The notes beneath the pieces were generated by a model that did no database searches, was not told the DNA's origin, and saw only the letters and a program-made list of their open reading frames with translations. Of a stretch of 20,760 bases of DNA, positions 6,994 to 13,628 are shown one piece after another (positions within the stretch are counted from its first letter, which is position 1; each line of letters starts with the position of its first letter). The stretch covers positions 1 through 20,760 of the forward strand of contig JBBRLA010000061.1 of NCBI GenBank assembly GCA_038231615.1. The letters run 5' to 3'. Source of the stretch: JBBRLA01 sp038231615 (lineage in GTDB: Bacteria; Myxococcota_A; Polyangia; Palsa-1104; JAEUJZ01). The translations under genes and the position numbers were made by a program.

Positions 6994-8048
6994 TGGCCAA
7001 TCTCACACTCATCGTGACTCGCGGCGGCGAGATCAAACGCTTCCCGATCCGCGGGGATCGGCCCTCGGTGGTGGGCCGCGGGCAGGACGTGGACATCCTG
7101 GTCGCCGACGTGTCCATCTCTCGGCATCAGTTCACGCTCACCCACGCGATGGACTCGGTGGATTTGGAGGTGTCGCAGGGGTCGCGCAACCAGGTGCTGC
7201 TGAACGGGCGCCCAGTGCAGACCTGCAAGTTCCGCCCCGGCGATCGGGTCTCCGTCGGCTATTGCAGCTTCGAGGTGATCGCCGAGTCGGAGATCCCGGT
7301 GGCCAAGGCGGCACGCATCCCCCGGGACCCCGCCGGACCCATCGACGAGGCGCTGGCCGAGGAAGAAAAGCGCATCGCCCCGCGCTGGATGGCCTCCACC
7401 GAGGACGCGGAGGCCAAAAGAAAGAGCCAGGAAGCGGCGGAGAAGGCGCGGCGGGCGCAGGCCGGCAAGTCCAAGACCACCATCGAGAAGCTGACACTGC
7501 CCGCGGCCCTGGCGCTTTTGGTCGGGCTGGGCGGTTTTTACTATTACGTGAAGGTCCTTGGCGCCAAGGAGGAGGTGCTGGCCGCGCCGGAACGGCTGGA
7601 CCTCTTCGCCGATCCGCCGCCGGTGGGATGCACCGACCCGGAGGAATGCTTCGGCCGCGCCAAGCGCAGCTACGAGTTGGGGCTGAAGCTGGCGGAGCAG
7701 AGCGGGGCGGACCCCACCACCCTGTACAAGGCGGCGCGGCAGTTCCAGGTGGCCAGCCTGGCGCTGAAGGGACAGAATTACCGGCTGCCCGAATTGCAGC
7801 CACGCTACGAGGCCGCCCGCAAGAAGGTCATCACCGCCTTCGAGGACGCCCGGCTGCGCCTGATCCGCGCACAACAGGACGGCAACCCCAGCGCCGCGCT
7901 GGCCTCGATCGACGAGCAGTTGGCGCTTTTGCAGGGCAGCAAGCACCCGTATCACGACCAGCTTCTGCGGGCCAAGGCGCGCGTCATCGAGGTGCGGGAT
8001 TCGGCGCGGCGCGAGGCCATCACGAACGGGACCGGTGGGTTCAAGTAA
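6993..8048 (+). CDS. FHA-domain transmembrane protein in the Tad operon
   Basis: A 351-residue protein with a cytoplasmic N-terminal FHA domain (about 5-96: VVGRG at 26-30, SISRHQ with S43-R44-H45, NG at 71-72), an acidic/basic helical stretch (about 117-160), one membrane segment (about 168-187) and an outward C-terminal helical region with several TPR-like helices (about 205-340). FHA domains bind phosphothreonine, so this protein could recruit a phosphorylated partner to the Tad platform. It stands where TadZ/CpaE would be expected as a cytoplasmic organiser, but it has no ATPase or receiver domain. It is coupled to tadC upstream and ends one base before the lipoprotein gene. Kinases that could feed it lie downstream at 13629-17891; that link is inference. 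Confidence 0.88.
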   Translation: MANLTLIVTRGGEIKRFPIRGDRPSVVGRGQDVDILVADVSISRHQFTLTHAMDSVDLEVSQGSRNQVLLNGRPVQTCKFRPGDRVSVGYCSFEVIAESEIPVAKAARIPRDPAGPIDEALAEEEKRIAPRWMASTEDAEAKRKSQEAAEKARRAQAGKSKTTIEKLTLPAALALLVGLGGFYYYVKVLGAKEEVLAAPERLDLFADPPPVGCTDPEECFGRAKRSYELGLKLAEQSGADPTTLYKAARQFQVASLALKGQNYRLPELQPRYEAARKKVITAFEDARLRLIRAQQDGNPSAALASIDEQLALLQGSKHPYHDQLLRAKARVIEVRDSARREAITNGTGGFK

Positions 8049-8049
8049 G

Positions 8050-8667
8050 ATGCGACGCGTGGTCTATGGTCTCTGGTTGTCGGTTGCCGCGGCCTCGGGT
8101 TGCGCCCCCAAGGGGCCGCAGCATCCGCCGGAGATGGAGGCGGCCTTGCACCGGGTCGAACAGGAGCCCAACGACGCCGCGGGGTATCTGGAAATGTCAC
8201 GTGTGGCGTTGCGGCAAAAGGACTACCTGCGGGCCCGGCAGTATCTGGCGGTGGCGGAGCGGGCGCCCCATCATGACGCCATGGCCAACTTCCGGCTGGG
8301 CGTGGTGATCTCAGTGCGCTCGGGGCAATACGACGACGCCATCCTGCGCTGCCACCGGCAGCTTGAGCGGAAGGAGGACGCGGAGGTCCGCGTGCTTCTG
8401 GCGGCGATCCTGGAGGCCACCGGCGATACCCCCGGGGCCGAGGTCCAGCGCCAGCTGGTGATCGCCGCGCGGCCGGACGACCTGCATCAGCTCATCGAGC
8501 TGGCGCGTTTCTATCAGCGGATCGGCAGCCGTGACGGACAGCGCCGGGCCGCTCAGCTCTATCGGCGCTACCTTGACAAGGCACCCGGGGGCGCGGACGC
8601 CCCGCAAGCACGCGCGGCCCTTTTGGCACAAGATCTGGAAAAGAGCGTGCTACGGAGGACGAACTAG
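8050..8667 (+). CDS. TPR-repeat lipoprotein, TadD-like
   Basis: A 205-residue probable outer-membrane lipoprotein: a signal peptide MRRVVYGLWLSVAAASGC with lipobox cysteine at 18, then TPR-type helix pairs from about 30 to 190 (YLEMSRVALRQKDYLRARQYLAVAERAP is the clearest). In other Tad loci the TPR lipoprotein TadD helps assemble the secretin, and this gene fits that place. The frame is open from a GTG at 8035, but ATG 8050, ten bases after GGTGGG and one base after the FHA stop, puts the arginines and hydrophobic core in the right order. The following cpaF starts one base after its stop. Confidence 0.82.
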   Translation: MRRVVYGLWLSVAAASGCAPKGPQHPPEMEAALHRVEQEPNDAAGYLEMSRVALRQKDYLRARQYLAVAERAPHHDAMANFRLGVVISVRSGQYDDAILRCHRQLERKEDAEVRVLLAAILEATGDTPGAEVQRQLVIAARPDDLHQLIELARFYQRIGSRDGQRRAAQLYRRYLDKAPGGADAPQARAALLAQDLEKSVLRRTN

Positions 8668-8668
8668 C

Positions 8669-9805
8669 ATGTCTTCGACGTTTGAACCCATTCCGGAGCG
8701 CGTCTTCAACGAGACGCTGGCCGGCTTCCTGGCCCCGGTGCAGGGGTACCTGGACGATCCCACCGTCTCGGAGATCCTGATCAACGGGTACAACGACATC
8801 TATTACGAGCAGCGCGGTCAACTGCACAAATCCGAAATCCGCTTCGATTCCCCCGAGGATCTGGAGGGGCTGTGCCAGAACCTGGCGCAGTACGTCGGCA
8901 AGACCATGTCGTTCGAGAAGCCCTTTTTGGAGGCCCGCCTGCCCGACGGCTCGCGTGTCGCAGTGGTGGCACCCCCGGCGGCGCGGGGGGGGCTGATGGT
9001 CAGCATCCGGCGCTTCGCCCGGGAGCGGCTCCGCCCCGAGCAGCTCATCGGCTGGGGCAGCGCCTCCCAGGAGGTACTGGACTTCATCAAGGCCTGCCTC
9101 CACTCCAAGCGCAACACCGTGGTGGCCGGCGGCACCGGATCCGGCAAGACGACGCTTTTGAACGTGCTCTCCTCGTTCTTCCCGGACGAGGAGCGCATCG
9201 TCGTGATGGAAGACACCAGCGAGCTGCAGGTGCAGAAGGAGCACGTGGTCTACCTGGAGACCCGCCCCGCCGATCACCGGGACCGGGGCGAGGTGACCAT
9301 GCGGGCCCTGCTTCGCGCCGTGCTGCGCATGCGCCCCGACCGCATCATCGTGGGCGAGATCCGCGGCGGCGAGGCGATGGAACTGGTGCAGGCGTTGACC
9401 ACCGGCCACGGCGGCTCGATGACGACGCTGCACGCCAACCACGCGGTGGACGCGATGCACCGTTTAGAGACCATGTGCCTGATGAGCGACATCAACCTGC
9501 CGGTGGGTCCGCTGCGGGCGCAGATCATTTCGGCCATCGACATCGTGGTGCAGCAGAACCGGCTTCGCGACGGCAGCCGGCGCATCGTCGGGGTATACGA
9601 GGCAGAGAAGATCGGCGATCACGGCGAGTACGTGATGCGCGCCCTGTTCCAGTTCCAGAACGAAGGGATGGAGCCCGGGACCGGGCGGGTGCTGGGGAAG
9701 CTGGTGGCCACCGGGATCGCGCCGACCTTCGCGGATGACATCGAGGCCCGTGGCTTCCAGCTGCCGGCGGCGATGAAAGCCGGGCGACGGGGGGGACGGA
9801 CATGA
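8669..9805 (+). CDS. cpaF: Second Tad ATPase, CpaF/TadA family (short form)
   Basis: A 378-residue second CpaF-type ATPase. Walker A GGTGSGKT at 154-161, Walker B RIIVGE at 225-230 and His-box TGHGGSMTTLHAN at 245-257 are intact, so it should be active. Compared with the first copy (3821-5194) it lacks about 85 N-terminal residues, beginning almost directly with the N-domain, and has its own C-terminal tail. The frame is open to 8531, but ATG 8669 has GGAGGA (8654-8659) at good spacing. The stop overlaps the next start as ATGA. Two ATPases in one Tad operon suggest separate jobs, for example extension and retraction, or a mixed ring; neither is shown by sequence. Confidence 0.94.
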   Translation: MSSTFEPIPERVFNETLAGFLAPVQGYLDDPTVSEILINGYNDIYYEQRGQLHKSEIRFDSPEDLEGLCQNLAQYVGKTMSFEKPFLEARLPDGSRVAVVAPPAARGGLMVSIRRFARERLRPEQLIGWGSASQEVLDFIKACLHSKRNTVVAGGTGSGKTTLLNVLSSFFPDEERIVVMEDTSELQVQKEHVVYLETRPADHRDRGEVTMRALLRAVLRMRPDRIIVGEIRGGEAMELVQALTTGHGGSMTTLHANHAVDAMHRLETMCLMSDINLPVGPLRAQIISAIDIVVQQNRLRDGSRRIVGVYEAEKIGDHGEYVMRALFQFQNEGMEPGTGRVLGKLVATGIAPTFADDIEARGFQLPAAMKAGRRGGRT

Positions 9806-10770
9806 AAAAGGGCGATCCAGAGGACGGGCAGGGCACCGATCGCACCACCGTGGCCTCGCCGGCCCCGGGGTTTCACCAGCCGGTCCCGACTTATGAAGGC
9901 TCCCTCCAGGCGCTGGAGGAGGCGACAATGCAGGGCGCCTCGTTCCTGGTGGAGCGGATCACCCCGGTGCCGCCACAGCGGACCGGGCATTCGGCCGCGC
10001 TGGCGCCGAGGCCCGCGCCGTTCGTCTCTGATAGCGCGAAGCGAAGCGAAGTGCCGTTCGTCTCTGATAGCGCCAAGCGAAGCGAAGTGCCGTTCGCCGA
10101 TGGCGCGTCGCTGGATGCGCCCACCGCGGCGGTGCTGAATCCCAGTCTGCGGGCGCAGCCCGCTCAACCACCCGAGCCAAGGACAGCGGCGCTCCGAATC
10201 GATCCCGCGAGCCTGCCGAGAATGGACCCAGCCATGGCCCCGATTTCGCGTCTGCCCAGCGGGGATGCCCCACCGGAGATGGACACCGCATATGTTCCCT
10301 TGCCCTCGCCCCCACAGGCCCAGAACGCCGGGATGAGCGGCAGGGCCACCGTGATCGCGGCCAAGCAGATGAAGCCCCCGGGGATGGTCGACAAGATCAT
10401 GGGCTCGAAGAACGGGCGGCTCGGCCTGATCGGTGGCTGCGGCATGCTCGGCATCGCCCTGGTGCTGGTCCTTTTTTGGCCCAAGAAGCCGACGAACCTG
10501 CCGCCCCCCACGGCGATCACCGCCGATCCGGGCCCGACGGCCCAGACCAAGCCGCCGCCACCCAAGGAACCCGAGGAAAATCTCGACCCGGCCAAAGTCA
10601 AGGAGAAGGACGCCCTGCTTGAGCGGGCCATCCTGGCCTTCGAGTCCGGGAAGACCGAGGAGGCGCTGGCACTGTTCCGTCGCTACGGCGAGGAAGATTC
10701 CAGTCAGGCCGCGGAGTTCATGGTGCAATTGCTCCAGAACCAACAATCGCAAACCGATAAGGATCGCTAA
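9802..10770 (+). CDS. Proline-rich single-pass membrane protein of the Tad operon
   Basis: A 322-residue protein of unknown function. Residues 1-205 are low-complexity, rich in Pro/Ala/Ser and probably cytoplasmic; a single membrane segment (about 207-226, LGLIGGCGMLGIALVLVLFW) is followed by a proline linker and a short helical pair (LLERAILAFESGKTEEALALFRRY) resembling one TPR. Residues 74-97 are two copies of FVSDSAKRSEVP. The layout, with long disordered N-tail, membrane segment and small periplasmic helical part, recalls linker proteins of envelope machines but I recognise no family. It overlaps the second cpaF by ATGA and sits two bases before the next lipoprotein gene, so it belongs to the operon. 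Confidence 0.8.
   Translation: MKKGDPEDGQGTDRTTVASPAPGFHQPVPTYEGSLQALEEATMQGASFLVERITPVPPQRTGHSAALAPRPAPFVSDSAKRSEVPFVSDSAKRSEVPFADGASLDAPTAAVLNPSLRAQPAQPPEPRTAALRIDPASLPRMDPAMAPISRLPSGDAPPEMDTAYVPLPSPPQAQNAGMSGRATVIAAKQMKPPGMVDKIMGSKNGRLGLIGGCGMLGIALVLVLFWPKKPTNLPPPTAITADPGPTAQTKPPPPKEPEENLDPAKVKEKDALLERAILAFESGKTEEALALFRRYGEEDSSQAAEFMVQLLQNQQSQTDKDR
10021..10092 (+). repeat. 36-bp in-frame tandem repeat (two copies)
   Basis: Units 10021-10056 and 10057-10092 differ at one base and encode FVSDSAKRSEVP twice. Each contains AAGCGAAGCGAAG, and the first also GCGCGAAGCG, a ten-base string found on the minus strand of the cpaC repeats. Unit boundaries coincide with codon boundaries. Confidence 0.9.
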
Positions 10771-10771
10771 C

Positions 10772-11500
10772 GTGCGCCGGCCGGTTTTCTCTTCACGACT
10801 CTGCTGCCTGTTCTTGGCGTCGCTGCTCGGGGTGCTGGGCGCAAGCTGCCACACCCGGGGGGACGTCGATCGCCAGACCTTCGTCATCCTGGTGGAGGCC
10901 AAGGGCAATGATTTCCGGCCCGTGGAGGGGCTGGTGATCCTCGGCCCTGGCGGGGCCGAGATCGGGCGCACCAACTCCGACGGCCGCGCCCTTTTCACCG
11001 CCGTCGGTCAGGAGGGCGAGTCCGCGGAATTTTCTATCCAGCCCCCGCCGGAGTTCCTGATCAGCGAGGGCGGCGAGAAGCGCCGCGTGCTGCTCAAGCG
11101 CCTGCGCTCCATCGGCGGCGGTTATGGCAACATCAACATCGTCGACCACGACATCAAGCTGCGGAAGCGGAACCTGCCCTACGTGGTGCTCATCGCGACC
11201 AACCAGTTCGCCGGGCTGCCGGTGGTGGTCTTCGGCATCGAGAAGACCCGGCTCAACTCCCGCGGGGTGGGCATGTTCCTTCACGAGGGCAAGCCGGGTG
11301 ACGAGATCACGGTGACGCTATTGACGGACAGCGATCCGCGGATCGCGCCGGTCAGCCCGAGGAAGACCTTCGTCCTGGCCAATGAGCCGACCCAGTACTT
11401 CTGGCGGACTGCGTTCGAGATTCGCAAGGTCGAGCCGCTCAGGAAGAATGGGCAGAGAAAGACGCCCGGCAAGAAGCGCCTGGGCCCTACCGCGATCTAA
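10772..11500 (+). CDS. Lipoprotein with two beta-sandwich-like domains, last gene of the Tad operon
   Basis: A 242-residue predicted lipoprotein. The signal peptide has a hydrophobic core CCLFLASLLGVLGAS and likely lipobox cysteine at about residue 26. The mature part seems to hold two related strand-rich modules: one around VEGLVILGPGGAEIGRTNSDGRA and one around LPVVVFGIEKTRLNSRGVGMF, each with a turn followed by Gly-x-x-x-F, reminiscent of carboxypeptidase-regulatory-like folds. A basic tail follows. GTG 10772 has TAAGGA eight bases upstream; an open frame further upstream overlaps the previous gene and is not used. Function unknown; position suggests a periplasmic or outer-membrane accessory. 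Transcription ends at the terminator 38 bases on. Confidence 0.78.
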   Translation: MRRPVFSSRLCCLFLASLLGVLGASCHTRGDVDRQTFVILVEAKGNDFRPVEGLVILGPGGAEIGRTNSDGRALFTAVGQEGESAEFSIQPPPEFLISEGGEKRRVLLKRLRSIGGGYGNINIVDHDIKLRKRNLPYVVLIATNQFAGLPVVVFGIEKTRLNSRGVGMFLHEGKPGDEITVTLLTDSDPRIAPVSPRKTFVLANEPTQYFWRTAFEIRKVEPLRKNGQRKTPGKKRLGPTAI

Positions 11501-11537
11501 AAAAGAGGGCGCGCGTGCGTTCCTTGGCGCGGATCGA

Positions 11538-11575
11538 CCTGCCGGGATGGGCCCTAAAGTCCCGGGCGGGTTTTT
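11538..11575 (+). terminator. Intrinsic terminator ending the Tad operon
   Basis: CCTGCCGGGA (11538-11547) pairs with TCCCGGGCGGG (11560-11570), with one bulged G and one G-T pair, around a 12-base loop, followed directly by TTTTT (11571-11575). It lies just after the last lipoprotein gene and before the next ribosome-binding site. Confidence 0.78.
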
Positions 11576-11590
11576 GCCGAGGTAGCTTTC

Positions 11591-12325
11591 ATGGCTACCG
11601 CGAAAACGCCGAAACGTCGTTCCTCCAAGAGCACCCAGCTAAGCCGACACACCCGGGCCGCTCTTGAAACCGCCACCCAATTGCTGGAGAGCATCACCGC
11701 CTACCCATCCTTCAGCGGGATCAAGGATGATCCCGAAGCCGGTCCTCATCTCTCGCAGCTCACCCAGGATCTGGCCATCCTGCAAACCGCGCCCAAGCTG
11801 AGAATCGGTGCCGCGCGGCGACTGCAAGGGGTCTCCTCCCGCAGACAGACCGCTTCCCAGACCCTTTTCGATGCCTGCGCCGAGGTCCGCAGGCGCGTCA
11901 AGGTCCGCTACCGGGGGCCGAGGCACACGGAACTCCGCCGTGTCTTTGGCGAAGGCCTGGCGGCCAGCCCGGCCAAGCCCGAGACGGTGCTGGCCTTCGC
12001 CGAGCAGGTGCTGCGCGCGGCTGTCGATCACGACGCCGAGCTGCGACAGGTCCGGGTCGGGCCGCCCACGCTACAGCGGCTCGCCCACCTGCGGGATGGG
12101 CTGCGGGACCTGCGGCCCGAACGAACCGAACTGCGCGTGGCCCGCCGCCTGGTGTCGGACAACCTGGTGGCGGTGGCGGACCGGGTCAACGAGGCCTGCG
12201 TGGCGCTCATCACCATTGCCGGCAGGCTCTATTCTCCGGAAGAAGTAAAGCTTTTGCCCCTTCCGCCGCGGCTCCGGCGCCCCGAGCGGTCCCGGTCCGA
12301 GCCCTCCGAGGGACCTCAGCACTGA
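11591..12325 (+). CDS. Hypothetical helical protein
   Basis: A 244-residue protein I do not recognise. It has a basic N-terminus (ATAKTPKRRSSKS), no signal peptide or membrane segment, and an almost wholly helical middle rich in Arg, Leu and Ala, ending in a Pro/Arg/Ser tail. GAGGT at 11579-11583 lies seven bases before ATG 11591, a good site, and codon use resembles its neighbours, so it is probably real. It follows the Tad operon terminator and precedes the FHA coiled-coil gene on the same strand. A cytoplasmic or nucleoid-associated role would fit the charge, but that is a guess. Confidence 0.7.
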   Translation: MATAKTPKRRSSKSTQLSRHTRAALETATQLLESITAYPSFSGIKDDPEAGPHLSQLTQDLAILQTAPKLRIGAARRLQGVSSRRQTASQTLFDACAEVRRRVKVRYRGPRHTELRRVFGEGLAASPAKPETVLAFAEQVLRAAVDHDAELRQVRVGPPTLQRLAHLRDGLRDLRPERTELRVARRLVSDNLVAVADRVNEACVALITIAGRLYSPEEVKLLPLPPRLRRPERSRSEPSEGPQH

Positions 12326-12408
12326 GCAGCCAGCCGGCTAAAAGGGCCCGCCTTTCCTGAACCAGAACCCCATGGTACCCTGGATGTAAGTCAAGAGCCG
12401 CTTCTGTC

Positions 12409-13608
12409 ATGCCGAAAATCGTCTACCACGATTCCGAAGGGGTCGAAAAATCGGTCGAGCTGGGCGCAGATCCGATCTTCATCGGTCGCGCCCCGGAGTG
12501 CCAAATCCAGACCCAGGACGGTCTGGTATCCCGCCGTCATGCGCGCATTGTGTATGACGGATCGTACTGGATCGAGGACCTGGGCAGTGCCAACGGGGTC
12601 TACGTGGGTTCGCAGCGCGTGCAGCGCGCACAGATCCGGCCGGGTGACGAGGCGCTCTGCGGCAGCCTGACGTTGCGCTTCGAGGCGGACGTGGCCGCCG
12701 CCATTCGACGTACCCAGGGGTTGAGCGCGGTGACCGATGACATGATCGCCTCCTCCGCCACGCCCCTGCGGGCAGCGGACGCGGGCGTCAGTCAGGCTAT
12801 CGAGGGATCGACCGGGCCCCGGCGGCAGGAACCGCCGCCCGCCGTGTTTGCGCCACCCCTCGCCGCCCCTCTCCCGGTCGCGATCCTTCCCCCGGTCGTT
12901 GCTCCGCCTCCCGGCCCCCCGCCGGGGCCCGCGGATGCCGAGCTGCGGGCCGAGCGAGATCGGCTGCGCGTGCGTGTCGGGGAGCTGGAAGGGCAGCTTG
13001 CCGCCAGCAGGGTCGGCGGCGACGATCAGGAACGGACGCGCCTGCAGCGCCGGGTCGATCAACTTCAGAGCGAGAATCGTCGCCTCCGCGGCGGTGAAGC
13101 CCCCCCCGAGCCAGCTCCCGATTCCCGGATCGCCGAGCTGGAGGGCCAGGTCCGCCGGGTGGAGGCGGAGCGCGACGAGGCCCTGCGCCAGAGCACCCCG
13201 GCGCCCAAGCCGGACGAGCCGGCGCAAAAGGCCCCAGTGCCGCCTGACCCTCGGGTGGCCGAGGATCTGGAGCGTGCACGCCGGCAGATCGACCAGTTGC
13301 AGGCAGAACTCCGACGTCGCACTTCCAGCATGACCGTGTCCCCCTCCTCGCCCGATCTGGAGGCGGCCCTGCGCCAGCTGCGGGACGTCGAACGCGAGCG
13401 CGACTCCCTGCGGACCCTGGTTGCTGCGGGAGGCGGACCGCCGAAGATTCCCGCCCGGGTCATCGAGTGCCTCAACGCCCTGAGCGATGGACTGGCCGAC
13501 ATCCGCGCAGCCCTGCATGCCGCCGGCGACGATCTCGCCCTGGAGCAACTGGAGCAGACCCGCGCCCGCCTCAAGGAGATTTTCGCGCTTCTCGACCTGT
13601 CCCCCTGA
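12409..13608 (+). CDS. FHA-domain protein with long coiled coil
   Basis: A 399-residue cytoplasmic protein. The FHA domain (about 1-95) has the full signature: IGR at 25-27, S41-R-R-H44, and EDLGSANG ending at N62-G63. A proline-rich stretch (about 138-175) leads into a broken coiled coil (about 175-345) rich in Glu, Arg and Leu, then a helical C-terminal piece (about 348-399). FHA proteins of this kind act as phosphothreonine-dependent scaffolds. The gene converges with the large Ser/Thr kinase at 13629, which is a natural candidate partner. The start has only a weak ribosome-binding site; TGGTACCCT at 12373-12381 is a possible extended -10. Confidence 0.88.
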   Translation: MPKIVYHDSEGVEKSVELGADPIFIGRAPECQIQTQDGLVSRRHARIVYDGSYWIEDLGSANGVYVGSQRVQRAQIRPGDEALCGSLTLRFEADVAAAIRRTQGLSAVTDDMIASSATPLRAADAGVSQAIEGSTGPRRQEPPPAVFAPPLAAPLPVAILPPVVAPPPGPPPGPADAELRAERDRLRVRVGELEGQLAASRVGGDDQERTRLQRRVDQLQSENRRLRGGEAPPEPAPDSRIAELEGQVRRVEAERDEALRQSTPAPKPDEPAQKAPVPPDPRVAEDLERARRQIDQLQAELRRRTSSMTVSPSSPDLEAALRQLRDVERERDSLRTLVAAGGGPPKIPARVIECLNALSDGLADIRAALHAAGDDLALEQLEQTRARLKEIFALLDLSP

Positions 13609-13610
13609 AA

Positions 13611-13623
13611 CCCCGCCGCGGGG
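13611..13623. terminator. GC hairpin between convergent genes
   Basis: CCCCG-CCG-CGGGG forms a perfect five-pair stem in the 20-base gap between the FHA gene and the convergent kinase gene. It has no T-run on either side, so it is at best a weak, shared terminator. Confidence 0.25.
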
Positions 13624-13628
13624 ACCGG

